This document shows, in pieces, positions 8,197-16,234 of a stretch of DNA of 33,361 bases. The position numbers were made by a program, and so were the translations under genes. The DNA lies in NCBI GenBank assembly GCA_902805655.1, contig CADCTF010000018.1, positions 1 to 33,361 of the forward strand, read 5' to 3'. The notes below the pieces were generated by a model that was given only the letters and a program-made list of their open reading frames with translations, was not told where the DNA came from and made no database searches. The DNA is from an uncultured Acidimicrobiales bacterium. GTDB taxonomy: Bacteria > Actinomycetota > Acidimicrobiia > Acidimicrobiales > CADCTF01. Each line of letters begins with the position of its first letter. Within the stretch, counting starts at the first letter, position 1.

Positions 8197-8433
8197 TCAG
8201 GCCGATTGATCGCCCGAGGACGGCTTCCGCTTCCGCTTCAGGGCGGAAGGCTTGTGCACCGCTTCGCCACCGCTCTTGTCGCTCTGCACGAGGTACTGCG
8301 GCTCGTCCTCCGAAGCCCGGACCTGCCGGCCGGCCGCCTTGGTGTCCTCGGTGATCTTCTTCTTCACCTTTCCCACGGCCTCGCCGCCATGGGACTTCCA
8401 GGTCACTTCGTCGCCTTCGGAGAGATCAGCCAT
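8197..8433 (-). CDS. DUF2945 (HVA1-like) small basic protein
   Basis: 78 residues, the usual length for this family of small proteins. The opening GDEVTWKSHGGEAVGKVKKK is the family hallmark (an SH3-like start of GDxVxWxSxxG), and the end is very rich in lysine and arginine (KPSALKRKRKPSSG). The function is not established; basic charge suggests nucleic-acid or polyanion contact, which is inference. ATG 8433 is chosen because the conserved part begins there. The gene follows the catalase-like gene by about 60 bases that contain a hairpin. Confidence 0.8.
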   Translation of the reverse strand: MADLSEGDEVTWKSHGGEAVGKVKKKITEDTKAAGRQVRASEDEPQYLVQSDKSGGEAVHKPSALKRKRKPSSGDQSA

Positions 8434-8449
8434 GTGCTTCTCGTACCCC

Positions 8450-8477
8450 GTGGCGGTCGCGAAGGCGCCACCGCCAC
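8450..8477. terminator. Hairpin between catalase-like and DUF2945 genes
   Basis: GTGGCGGT pairs perfectly with ACCGCCAC (8-bp stem, 12-base loop) immediately downstream of the catalase-like stop on the minus strand and 17 bases before the DUF2945 start codon. It could be a weak terminator or part of the DUF2945 leader. No T-run follows. Confidence 0.3.
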
Positions 8478-8492
8478 AATTCGTTTTGCAGG

Positions 8493-9233
8493 TCAGTCCG
8501 TGGGTCGGGTCGCCTGGCTGCCGCGATAGGCGAGGCGGCGGACCGCCTGGAGCGCCCCCACCGGTTCGACGCCGCCTCCGGCGTTGGCCGGGTTGAAGCG
8601 CAGGGACTCGGCGTCGGAGGAAGAGAGAGGCGCGCCCACCTCGAGCACACCGATCTCCGCCCAAGGACCCGTGGCCTCGGCGGCCTCGATGACGAAGCGA
8701 AGGCGACCGGAGCCCAGCTCGCCAGCCAGGTCGGCAAGCCGGGTGGTCGGGCCACCGCCGGCGCGGAGCGGCCGCGCTCCGAAGATCACCCGGCGCTGTC
8801 CGATGGCGTAGGGGAGGAGCGCCGACATGCGGCCATGGTCGAAGCTTCGTGCGGGCACCAGCAGGTGGCGCAGCAGGGGTGCGGAACCGGAGGTGGCCAC
8901 GAGCAGGTCCTGGTGGCGTCCCGGGCCGTGCGCATCGACCAACCGGACCGCCAGGCCGAGGATGTCGGGAAAGCGCTCGGGCAGACCCACCCCTCTGGAG
9001 AGGCGGACCACCGCCGGGTGACGAGCGGGCACGTCGAGCAGCGGGGCACCGTGGGCCCCGCCGCTGACGACGAACGTCGCTTGGAACGCGACGCCGGTCG
9101 GGTGGAAGACGCGGGCGCGCCGGAGCCCGCTGCCCATGCCGAACACGACGGCGGACACGGCGCCGGCGGTGGCTTCGATGAGCGGCGTGGCCGCACCGGC
9201 CGGCCGAGAACGATGCGGGCGGGTGTCTGGCAT
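8493..9233 (-). CDS. Conserved protein, distantly catalase-like
   Basis: 246 residues. The pattern of FHPTGVAFQATFVVSGGAHG, then HPAVVRLSRGVGLPERFPD, then LGLAVRLVDAHGPGRHQDLL recalls the core of the catalase/phosphodiesterase-annotated superfamily (HP.G..F.A, then P..VR.S.G.G.P...PD..G.AVR). Whether it binds heme is not clear. ATG 9233 is preferred over ATG 9239 because AGGAG (9240-9244) lies 6 bases before it and would directly abut 9239. It is divergent from a methyltransferase across only about 40 bases. Confidence 0.6.
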   Translation of the reverse strand: MPDTRPHRSRPAGAATPLIEATAGAVSAVVFGMGSGLRRARVFHPTGVAFQATFVVSGGAHGAPLLDVPARHPAVVRLSRGVGLPERFPDILGLAVRLVDAHGPGRHQDLLVATSGSAPLLRHLLVPARSFDHGRMSALLPYAIGQRRVIFGARPLRAGGGPTTRLADLAGELGSGRLRFVIEAAEATGPWAEIGVLEVGAPLSSSDAESLRFNPANAGGGVEPVGALQAVRRLAYRGSQATRPTD

Positions 9234-9262
9234 GGCCATCTCCTACCCGAAGCGCTGCGAAG

Positions 9263-9268
9263 TAGGGT
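9263..9268 (+). promoter_or_regulatory. -10 box for a leaderless methyltransferase transcript
   Basis: TAGGGT ends 6 bases before ATG 9275, with no Shine-Dalgarno between. This matches the TANNNT box of actinobacterial leaderless genes and supports the chosen start. Confidence 0.5.
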
Positions 9269-9274
9269 CCGCCG

Positions 9275-10030
9275 ATGAGCGAGTTCGACCCCACCCAGTA
9301 CGGCTCGTCGGGCATAGCCGACGAGTACGACACGCTGTATGAGGACGAGTGGGAGACCGATGCCGCCGTGGATCGGATCGCCGAGCTCGCCGCCGGTGGT
9401 CCGGTGCTCGAGCTGGGGATCGGAACCGGGCGGTTGGCGATCCCCCTCGTGGCTCGAGGCGTGGAGGTGCACGGCGTCGAAGCGTCGCCGGAGATGGTGG
9501 CCCGACTGCGGGAGAAGGCAGGGGGCGACGCGATCCCGGTAAGGATCGGCGACTTTGCGTCGGTCGACGCCGGTAGTGACTTCTCGCTCGTCGTCCTGGC
9601 TGTCAACACGATCTTCGCCCTTCCCGATCAGCAGGCGCAGGTGGCCTGCTTCGCCAACGCCGCTCGCCACCTCTCGCCCGACGGGGCGTTCATGATCGAG
9701 GCCTGGATTCCCGACCTGGGCGCATTCCGTCACAACCGCCTGGTGCGGCCGCGCATCATGAAGGAGACCACCATCTCGATCGAGACGGTGCTGCACGACC
9801 CGGTGAACCAGATGCTGCACACCACCCAAGCCGTCTTCTCCGACGCGTCGGTGCGCCTGTACCCCGCCAACCACCGCTACGCGTGGCCCGCCGAGCTCGA
9901 CCTCATGGCGCAGATGGCGGGGCTCGAGCGAGAGGTGAGGTGGGCCGACTGGGCCGGTACGCCCTTCGGCGGAGAGAGCCGCGCTCACGTCACGGTGTAC
10001 CGGGCGACGGGCAGGCCGCCATTGGTCTGA
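9275..10030 (+). CDS. Class I SAM-dependent methyltransferase
   Basis: 251 residues. The Rossmann methyltransferase core is clear: motif I VLELGIGTGRLAIPL (about 44-58), an acidic residue ending strand 2 (VHGVEASPEMVARL), then LVVLAVNTIFALPDQQAQ as motif IV and LSPDGAFMIEAWIPD as motif V/VI. The C-terminal beta-rich part (AVFSDASVRLYPANHRYAWP) is typical of the Methyltransf_25-type small-molecule enzymes. The substrate is unknown. It is monocistronic, converging with the HATPase-PAS gene 13 bases beyond its stop. Confidence 0.87.
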   Translation: MSEFDPTQYGSSGIADEYDTLYEDEWETDAAVDRIAELAAGGPVLELGIGTGRLAIPLVARGVEVHGVEASPEMVARLREKAGGDAIPVRIGDFASVDAGSDFSLVVLAVNTIFALPDQQAQVACFANAARHLSPDGAFMIEAWIPDLGAFRHNRLVRPRIMKETTISIETVLHDPVNQMLHTTQAVFSDASVRLYPANHRYAWPAELDLMAQMAGLEREVRWADWAGTPFGGESRAHVTVYRATGRPPLV

Positions 10031-10043
10031 GCGAGCGGCGGCC

Positions 10044-11414
10044 TCAGGGCCGGAGCGGCTCGATCCAGGCCAGGTAGATGGCGGGGCCCGCAGGTCCAGG
10101 CGCCGGTGCAGCCCGCTCCACGAGGAAGCTGCAGACGATCTCACGGCCGTCCGCATGCAGCACCGGCAGCACGATCGGTACGCCGAGGATGTGCGCTTCG
10201 CCGGTGCTCAGGTGGCGAGTGAAGCCGGCCACGTGCGCTTCTCGGAGGGCCGGCGGGATGAGGGTCACGACCCGCCGCCCCACCAGCTCGTCGACCGCCC
10301 ATCCCAGGAGGTCGGCGAGCGGCCGGCTCACGGCGACGATGCGGTTCGCCTCGTCCGCGGCCACGACCCCCCGCTCGGAGTCGCGAGCGACCGTGGGGTC
10401 CCACTCGAGGGCGGCCGATTCGAAGCGAGCGTGGCTGTCGGTCTCGAACCGGTGCTGGGCGGTGCCCGGCCACGCCATGGCCGGGCTGCCGGCGAGCTGG
10501 GAGATGACCTGCTCGCAGGCCCAGTCGCGGACAGCGATGATCTCGGGCAGGGCGGGGTGAATGAGGAGGCGGCCACTGACCGCCAGACGCTCCGCCAGGT
10601 CGAGAGCGTCCTGAAGCGCGATGAAACCTGGGGCGCCGTCCACGGGCACTCGAAGCTCGAGATCGAGGTCGTCGACCACCCAGGGCAGGGGGCTCGGATG
10701 TCCGGTCGGTAGCGCCGGGCGGGTGAGACCGGAGGCTTCCGCCTCCTCCAGCTTCACCATGAGGGCGTCGGAGATGGACCTGCGTGCAAGGTCGGCAGCC
10801 GTCAGGTCGGCGTCGACGCGGTGCTCAGCGCCATAGAGCGTGAGCTCACGGAGGATCGCGTCGTGGTGCTGTCGAGCCGACAGCCACAGCGTCGCCGGCA
10901 TGTCGAGAAGCACCACGTTCGCAGGCTCTGGAGGCAGCTCCTCGACCGGGGGCTCCTCTCGACCCCAGGCCTCGAGGAGGTCGTCGACCGTGTGCTCCTG
11001 CGGGTCGCCGATGCAGAACCAGATGACCTTGCCCTCCGCCCCAAGGCTGTGGGCGCCGCACTCGAGCGACAGGGAGGCGACGAGCCCCAGCCCTCGGCCG
11101 GTCGAGGCCTGGACGTCGTAGTGACGGGCAAGCGGCAGGGTGGGGTTGCTGTCACGCACCTCGACGCAGATCCGGTCCGGGTAGACGCCCAACCACAGCA
11201 GGATCGCTGTGTGGGCATGCAGCACCGCGTTGGTGACGACCTCGCTGAGAGCCAGCTCGCCGGAATCCAGCCACTCTTCATGGCCTGTCGCCGTCACGAG
11301 GTCGCGCAGGATGCGCCGAGCCGAGCGGGGGCTCTGCGGATCCGGCGGGAGCGTGGCGGTGCGCTCGAGCAACGGTGTGCCGGGGTGCGACCAGCGGCGA
11401 TGATCACTGTCCAC
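10044..11414 (-). CDS. HATPase_c_2 regulator with unique middle region and C-terminal PAS domain
   Basis: 456 residues. Residues 25-140 are an RsbW-like ATPase: N box E58/N62 (ELALSEVVTNAVLHA), G1 D88 (VEVRDSNPTLP), G2 STGRGLGLV (104-112). Residues about 160-310 are largely helical and resemble the corresponding part of the protein at 1-769 (VVLLDMPATLWLSARQHHD against VVLGQVPTDLLLRAKSHVD). Residues about 346-450 are a PAS domain (NRIVAVSRPLADLLGWAVDE). The architecture suggests a soluble switch kinase that senses a ligand or redox state. GTG 11414 has a GGGGA directly upstream. No obvious heme or flavin signature is seen in the PAS domain. Confidence 0.87.
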   Translation of the reverse strand: MDSDHRRWSHPGTPLLERTATLPPDPQSPRSARRILRDLVTATGHEEWLDSGELALSEVVTNAVLHAHTAILLWLGVYPDRICVEVRDSNPTLPLARHYDVQASTGRGLGLVASLSLECGAHSLGAEGKVIWFCIGDPQEHTVDDLLEAWGREEPPVEELPPEPANVVLLDMPATLWLSARQHHDAILRELTLYGAEHRVDADLTAADLARRSISDALMVKLEEAEASGLTRPALPTGHPSPLPWVVDDLDLELRVPVDGAPGFIALQDALDLAERLAVSGRLLIHPALPEIIAVRDWACEQVISQLAGSPAMAWPGTAQHRFETDSHARFESAALEWDPTVARDSERGVVAADEANRIVAVSRPLADLLGWAVDELVGRRVVTLIPPALREAHVAGFTRHLSTGEAHILGVPIVLPVLHADGREIVCSFLVERAAPAPGPAGPAIYLAWIEPLRP

Positions 11415-11493
11415 TCCCCGTTTCTAGTCGGTCGATCCCTCTCACCGCGGCACCCGCTACACCGAGAGCGTTCGCGCGCCGACAACGAGAGCC

Positions 11494-12069
11494 ATGGCCG
11501 AAGAGCGCAAGGACATGCGGAGCGAGTACGTCGTGGCGGCTGTCTCCGTCTTCATCGCCCTGCTCGGGATCATGGGCACGTTGCTGGTAACCGGCAGGGA
11601 GGAGTCAGGCGAGGCCGCACGCGCGAAGCAGGAGTTCATACGGGAGCAGCGCCGGGACGCGTACGCCGCGTTCCTCAGCACGGCCGTGGAGCACGGAGAA
11701 GCGCGCGACATGTTCTTCGACTCGGTGATGGACCTCACCCAAGCCCCCACGGCCGGCGAGCTGGAGCCGGGATACCTCAGCTACGCCACCGCCTACGACG
11801 AGCTCGTGCTCTCCATCCACACCGTCAAGATGACCGGGTCCGACGGCCTGCTGGGTGCGCTGGCGGACGTGCAGACGACCCACGACGCGGTGCACGACGG
11901 CATCAACGACACGATGGACCTCGTCCGCGACGGCGAGGGTCACCAGCTCATGACCGGAGCTCGGCGACAAGCGATGAGAGACGGCTTGAAGGAGCAGCTG
12001 CGTCCGCTGACGGAGGCGATGGAGCGGTTCATCCGCATCGCTCGGTCCGACCTTGGCCTGGCGGCATGA
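11494..12069 (+). CDS. Membrane-anchored protein of unknown function
   Basis: 191 residues, not recognised. One N-terminal membrane helix (about 12-33, VVAAVSVFIALLGIMGTLLV) is preceded by a short charged tail and followed by an acidic/basic helical region (EFIREQRRDAYAAFLSTAVE) that continues through about 185 with probable coiled-coil or helical-bundle character. There is no signal-peptidase site, so it is probably an anchored protein whose bundle faces either side of the membrane. It is divergent from the HATPase-PAS gene over 79 bases and precedes the decarboxylase-fold gene by 16 bases, so it may share a transcript with the latter. Confidence 0.75.
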   Translation: MAEERKDMRSEYVVAAVSVFIALLGIMGTLLVTGREESGEAARAKQEFIREQRRDAYAAFLSTAVEHGEARDMFFDSVMDLTQAPTAGELEPGYLSYATAYDELVLSIHTVKMTGSDGLLGALADVQTTHDAVHDGINDTMDLVRDGEGHQLMTGARRQAMRDGLKEQLRPLTEAMERFIRIARSDLGLAA

Positions 12070-12085
12070 CGCCGGCCCTTCGGCC

Positions 12086-13576
12086 GTGACCGAAGGGTCG
12101 TTCTGGCGATCGGTCCACCAGCTGGCTGACGCCCGCCGCCCGGCGTTCCACATGCCCGGCCACGGCCATCGCAACCCGTTCTCCGGTGAGCTCGCCGGTG
12201 CACTGGGTGATCGGATGTACGAGCTGGACCAGTCGGAGATGGCGGGCCTCGACTACCTGCACGAACCGAGCGGCGCGCTGCGCGCCTCGCAGCAGCGGGC
12301 GGCCCGGGTGTTCGGTGCCGACCGCAGCTGGTACCTCGTGAACGGAGCCACGGTAGGGAACCTGGCCGCCCTGTGGTCCGTGGCCCGGCCCGGTGGCACC
12401 GTGCTGGCGTTGCGTCGCTCCCATCAGTCCGTCCATGCGGCCATGGCCATCGCCGGCCTGGAGCCCATGTACCTGCAGCCGTTGCCTGACATCCGCCTAC
12501 AGGGCCTCTTCGGCATGGACGTCGACGGCCTGCGCTCGGCCCTGGAACGCACCGTGGGCGTCGTGGCGGTCCACGTCACCAGTCCCGACTACTACGGGTT
12601 CCGGCTCCCTCTCGCCCAGATAGCCACCCTCTGCCACGCGCACGACGTGCCGCTGATCGTCGACGAGGCGCACGGGGCTCACCTCGGCTTCGTCTCCGGA
12701 GAGGACGGTGCGCTCGCAGCCGGCGCGGACGTGGTGGTGCACAGCCCGCACAAGGCGCTCGGATCGCTGACCCAGAGCGCCGTGCTCCACCTCCAGGGCG
12801 CACGGGTGGACCCCGATCGGGTCGCCGAGGCCCTGGTGCTGTTGCAGAGCTCTTCCCCCTCGGCACTCCTCACCATGTCGCTGGACGCGGTCGTCGAGGA
12901 GCTCGAGCGTTCCGGGACTGCGACCTGGACGGCCCGGGCCGAGCTCGGCCGCCGCGCTGCCACGCAGACCGGGCCCGACGGCGAGCCGCTGCTGAGCGGC
13001 CGCACCCCACTGCCTCGTGGCGTCAGCGGCACGGATCCGTGCAAGCTCGTGGTCGAGAGCAGCCGCTACGGCCGCACCGTTCGCCAGGTGCGCGACGCGC
13101 TCCACGAGCGGGGCCTGAGGCCGGAGTTCACCGACCAGCGCAACCTGGTGCTGAGCATCACCGTCGGCACGACCCCTGAAGCCGTCGACGCCCTACTGGA
13201 TGCACTGTCGGCCCTGGTCGCCACCGCGCCCCGCGGTGCGGTCGCGCCGGGCGGCGGCACACTGTCGTTGTGGCCCGACCTGCCGGCCGAACGAGCGCTG
13301 GCGGGCCGCACTGCGCTGCAGGCCGATCGCCAGCTGGTGGCTCTCGCAGACGCGGGTGGGATGGTGGTCGCGGCGCCGCTGACTCCCTATCCGCCTGGGA
13401 TACCGCTCGTGCTCCCCGGAGAGGTGCTGTCTCCAGCCCTCGTGGCCACGATCCAGGCGTTCCTCGCGCAGGAGGTGGCTGTTCGAGGCCTCGTGCGGTC
13501 GGCCACCGGCGCCCTTTCCGTGCAATGCGTGGCGCCGGCACCGGTTCACATGGCTCCGGCGGCCGCGACCGCCTGA
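12086..13576 (+). CDS. PLP-dependent Orn/Lys/Arg decarboxylase-family protein
   Basis: 496 residues from GTG 12086. The fold-I PLP domain shows the family opening FHMPGHGHRN, then NGATVGNLAAL, VDEAHGAHLGF and the PLP lysine K223 in VVHSPHKALGSLTQSA. A smaller C-terminal domain follows (about 400-496). Family members decarboxylate lysine, arginine or ornithine in the cytoplasm; substrate choice cannot be read here. The length matches the shorter Gram-positive (SpeA/CadA/YaaO-like) form without the N-terminal wing domain. A TTG at 12053 extends the frame but overlaps the upstream gene, so GTG 12086 is preferred; neither has a ribosome site. It converges on a dapA-type gene. Confidence 0.85.
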   Translation: MTEGSFWRSVHQLADARRPAFHMPGHGHRNPFSGELAGALGDRMYELDQSEMAGLDYLHEPSGALRASQQRAARVFGADRSWYLVNGATVGNLAALWSVARPGGTVLALRRSHQSVHAAMAIAGLEPMYLQPLPDIRLQGLFGMDVDGLRSALERTVGVVAVHVTSPDYYGFRLPLAQIATLCHAHDVPLIVDEAHGAHLGFVSGEDGALAAGADVVVHSPHKALGSLTQSAVLHLQGARVDPDRVAEALVLLQSSSPSALLTMSLDAVVEELERSGTATWTARAELGRRAATQTGPDGEPLLSGRTPLPRGVSGTDPCKLVVESSRYGRTVRQVRDALHERGLRPEFTDQRNLVLSITVGTTPEAVDALLDALSALVATAPRGAVAPGGGTLSLWPDLPAERALAGRTALQADRQLVALADAGGMVVAAPLTPYPPGIPLVLPGEVLSPALVATIQAFLAQEVAVRGLVRSATGALSVQCVAPAPVHMAPAAATA

Positions 13577-13581
13577 CCCCT

Positions 13582-13593
13582 GCGACGCGTCGC
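13582..13593. other. 12-bp perfect palindrome between convergent genes
   Basis: GCGACGCGTCGC lies in the 27-base space between the decarboxylase-fold and dapA-type stops, followed by a second small inverted repeat (TCGCTCAGCGA). It could assist bidirectional termination, but with no loop and no T-run this is weak. Confidence 0.25.
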
Positions 13594-13603
13594 TCAGCGA
13601 GTC

Positions 13604-14503
13604 CTACAGCTGTGCGGCGCCGAGCGCGGCGAGGGCGCGATCGAGAGCCGGCCCGCTGGCTCGTGCCAGCGGCATCCGGACGGCCGGCGTGGGGATCTCC
13701 CCCTGGGCGTGCAGCACGGCCTTGATGACCGCAGGGCTCGGCTCCTCGAACAACGCGAGCACCAAGGGGAGCAGAGCCGCGGCATGGGCCCGCGCCTCCA
13801 GCACGCGCCCGGCCAGGCCGGCTTCCACCATGGCGACGAACCGCTCGGTGCACAGGTGGGCCGACGCACAGATGACGCCGGCCGCCCCCATGAGCACCAT
13901 CGGAAGAAGGAACGGGTCGTCCCCTCCGAGCACGGCGAAGTCGGGCGGCGCTGCGCCGAGGAGGGTGAGCGTGTCGGCGTCGATGCCGCCGACCGCCTGC
14001 TTCAGCCCCACGATGTTGGGCGTCGAGGCCAGCTCGAGGAGCGCGGCCGCCCCGAGTCCGCGACCGGTGCGGTAGGGGATGTTGTAGATCGCCACGGGCA
14101 CCGGCGAGCGGGATGCCACCAGCTTGAAGTGCTCCACGATGGCGGCTTCCGATGGCCGCACGTAGTACGGGACCACGGCAAGGGACGAGGTGACGCCCGC
14201 CACCTCCCCGAGGGCCTCGTGCCGGAGGATGGTCGTGCGCGTGTCGTTGGTGCCTGCACCGACGATCAGCTCCGCACCCCGTGTCCGGCACACCTCGGCC
14301 GTGACCGCCACGACGTCGTTCCGCTCCCGGTCGTCGAGCGATGTCGCCTCACCGGTGGTGGCTAGGGCCACCAGTCCGGCCGCGCCTGCGTCGATGTACT
14401 TCCCGGCCAGCCGCTCCAGGCACGCGTAGTCGACGTTGTCGTGGTCGTCGAAGGGAGTGATGAGCGGCACGTGTACGCCGCTGAGGTTCGGAGGGGCGAC
14501 CAT
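13604..14503 (-). CDS. dapA: 4-hydroxy-tetrahydrodipicolinate synthase (DHDPS) family
   Basis: 299 residues, the normal length. DHDPS condenses pyruvate with aspartate semialdehyde in the lysine/diaminopimelate pathway. Key residues line up: the ATTGE loop (T49, T50), Y114, Y140 with R145 in YNIPYRTG, and Schiff-base lysine K168 in IVGLKQA. Arg in the YNIPxRTG motif favours true DHDPS over other class I aldolases of the family, though a paralogue with another keto-acid substrate is possible. ATG 14503 lacks a Shine-Dalgarno and has TAGCGT 7 bases upstream, suggesting a leaderless mRNA. Its only neighbour with a lysine link is the convergent decarboxylase-fold gene. Confidence 0.88.
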   Translation of the reverse strand: MVAPPNLSGVHVPLITPFDDHDNVDYACLERLAGKYIDAGAAGLVALATTGEATSLDDRERNDVVAVTAEVCRTRGAELIVGAGTNDTRTTILRHEALGEVAGVTSSLAVVPYYVRPSEAAIVEHFKLVASRSPVPVAIYNIPYRTGRGLGAAALLELASTPNIVGLKQAVGGIDADTLTLLGAAPPDFAVLGGDDPFLLPMVLMGAAGVICASAHLCTERFVAMVEAGLAGRVLEARAHAAALLPLVLALFEEPSPAVIKAVLHAQGEIPTPAVRMPLARASGPALDRALAALGAAQL

Positions 14504-14510
14504 GGCGCGG

Positions 14511-14516
14511 ACGCTA
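14511..14516 (-). promoter_or_regulatory. -10 box for a leaderless dapA transcript
   Basis: TAGCGT ends 7 bases before ATG 14503, with no ribosome site between. The spacing equals that seen before the flavin reductase gene. Confidence 0.45.
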
Positions 14517-14550
14517 ACCCGAGGACCAGGCGCACCGACGCCGATTTCTG

Positions 14551-14568
14551 CTTCGCGGGAGCGCGAAG
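14551..14568. terminator. Hairpin directly after the M15 peptidase gene
   Basis: CTTCGCG, a 4-base loop, then CGCGAAG: a perfect 7-bp stem beginning 1 base after the peptidase stop codon on the minus strand. A short A/T-containing stretch follows but no real T-run. It is the best terminator-like structure in the window. Confidence 0.45.
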
Positions 14569-14569
14569 A

Positions 14570-15901
14570 TCAGTTGCCGTTGACCGACCAGTGCCACGGC
14601 TCGGACGGCAGGTTGTACAGCCCGTACCGGCTGGCGTTGGCGGCCAGCCAGACGAACCCGGGGTTGGTCTTGGTGGTGATGAGTGAGCCGTTGTACGTGA
14701 AGTCGACGGCCAGGCCCTGCTCGTGCATCGACAACCCCGGGCGAGCCGTGGGAGGGGAGCACTGCGATGCCGGCTTCTCGTAGATGTCGTACTGCGTGGG
14801 ACCACAGTTGTTGATGCGGGTGGCGATCTGGGCCTGCGCGTCGCGATATCCGCCGCCCCCGAACGACATGCCGGCGGCGGATGCAGCCGCCAGGAGGGCT
14901 TCGAGGTTGGGCGCCAGCGAAGTGGCGACCCGGATGCCGCGGACGGTCGAGATGCCTCCGATGGGGCCGATCACCGTCTGAGGTGCCGTGCGAGGTGTGG
15001 TCGTAGGTGTCGCCGTCGGCCTGGGCGCCGGCGTTGCCGCTGCTGCTGCTGCGCTGCGGCTGGCGCGAGCCGCGGCCAGCTGCGCTGCCTCCAGTCGGGC
15101 CGCCTCCAGTCGGGCGGCCGCCTCGCGAGCCGCTGCCTCGCGCGCCGCCGCCTCCCGGGCCAGCTCGACCTGCCGGGCGCGAAGCTGGTCGGCGACCTGC
15201 TGGTCGATGGTGGCGAGCGCATCGACCTCCCCGAGCCGCGCCTCGAGGCGGTTCTCCATGTCGACCACCAGGCGCTGCTGGGCGGCGACCGTCACCTGCA
15301 GATCCAGAAGCTCCGACTCGACACCACGCTGCTCGGCGTCCGCGAGCGCGGAGGCGGCTGTGGCCGCCGTCCGCTGCAGGCCGAGCTCGTGGGTGGCCCG
15401 CCGGAGCTGGATGGTGACATCGCTGCGCTTGTCGACGACGACCTTCAGCATCTGCTCGCGCTGCAACGCTTCGGTGATGTCCTTGCCGCCCATGGCCACG
15501 TCGAGCGCGCCGGTCGGGCCGTGCACGAAGGCGTCGACGGCGATGCGTCGCATCTCCTCTCGCAGCTGAGCCAGCCGTGCCGCCGTGAGCCGCTCGTCGT
15601 CCTGCAGCTTGGCGGAGTGGGCGGCAGCTGCTTCGGCGGCCACCTGCGCGATGGACAGGCGCGCCTCCTTGGCGAGGACGTCGGCGGTGAGCCGGGCAAG
15701 GGCCCTCTCGAGCTCCTCCTCGGATGCCCGCAGGACGTCGACCGCGGCCGCCGCCGCGCTCCGCTCCCTGGCGAGATCCCGCCTGCGTTGCTCGAGCTCG
15801 CGGGTCCGCTGGTCGGTGCTGGCGGCGCCCGCCGGAGTCGCGCTCGCGGCGAGGACGGCCAGGAGGCAGACCACCGCCGTCAGGCGACCTCGCTTACGCA
15901 C
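14570..15901 (-). CDS. Secreted coiled-coil M15 (VanY-type) peptidase
   Basis: 443 residues from GTG 15901, chosen because it starts an evident signal peptide (RKRGRLTAVVCLLAVLAASA, cleavage near 27). Residues about 30-280 are a long Glu/Ala/Arg-rich coiled coil; 280-325 are an Ala- and then Pro/Thr-rich linker. The C-terminal domain has the M15 zinc-site pattern SMHEQGLAVD (H393, D400) and EPWHWS (E434, H437). M15 enzymes are D,D- or L,D-carboxypeptidases of peptidoglycan. A coiled coil before a wall hydrolase is the layout of FtsEX-regulated enzymes such as RipC, so activation by a membrane complex is possible. No ribosome site is visible. Confidence 0.85.
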   Translation of the reverse strand: MRKRGRLTAVVCLLAVLAASATPAGAASTDQRTRELEQRRRDLARERSAAAAAVDVLRASEEELERALARLTADVLAKEARLSIAQVAAEAAAAHSAKLQDDERLTAARLAQLREEMRRIAVDAFVHGPTGALDVAMGGKDITEALQREQMLKVVVDKRSDVTIQLRRATHELGLQRTAATAASALADAEQRGVESELLDLQVTVAAQQRLVVDMENRLEARLGEVDALATIDQQVADQLRARQVELAREAAAREAAAREAAARLEAARLEAAQLAAARASRSAAAAAATPAPRPTATPTTTPRTAPQTVIGPIGGISTVRGIRVATSLAPNLEALLAAASAAGMSFGGGGYRDAQAQIATRINNCGPTQYDIYEKPASQCSPPTARPGLSMHEQGLAVDFTYNGSLITTKTNPGFVWLAANASRYGLYNLPSEPWHWSVNGN

Positions 15902-16234
15902 GACGGCACAGAACAAGTGGCTCCAGAGGGGGTCGGGGCAGCCGGGCGTCGGCGCAGGCGCGAGCCGGCCTGAACGATTGATCGGCACCGGGGCTGTCCG
16001 CCTTGAACCGTAGTTCGGCGCACACGCCGCTGGCGGTGATCTCCGGCCGCGCATGCTGCGCACCCGTGGCGGTCATCCCACACGGCCGCAGGACGCACTA
16101 CCCTGCAGGTCGACGTCCTGCCTCTCGAAGGCGGTGGAGCACGGTCTGGTCCGAGGCCGCTCCGAGGCGCCGACAGCGGACGTCTTCCACGTCGCGTGGG
16201 CGGGGGAGCAGGGCGCGGAGGCGCCGGATCACGC
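15902..16234. other. 333-bp divergent intergenic region
   Basis: Lies between the peptidase (minus) and SNF2 (plus) starts and should hold both promoters. I see no convincing -35/-10 pair. A 60-codon minus-strand frame (15894-16076) and several plus-strand frames are open, but none has a ribosome site or recognisable product. I checked the peptidase leader for a c-di-AMP (ydaO) type riboswitch, which precedes some actinobacterial wall hydrolases, and could not match its conserved core. Confidence 0.5.

Noticed and set aside
12053-12085. TTG start extending the decarboxylase-fold gene upstream
   Set aside because: It overlaps the previous gene, lacks a ribosome site and adds residues without family similarity. 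GTG 12086 is preferred.
15894-16076. 60-codon frame in front of the M15 peptidase
   Set aside because: No ribosome site, no family and no clear codon bias. It overlaps the chosen peptidase start. Possible small protein, but unsupported.
15902-16234. c-di-AMP (ydaO) riboswitch upstream of the wall peptidase
   Set aside because: Such riboswitches precede some actinobacterial hydrolases, but the conserved core could not be matched on the minus strand.
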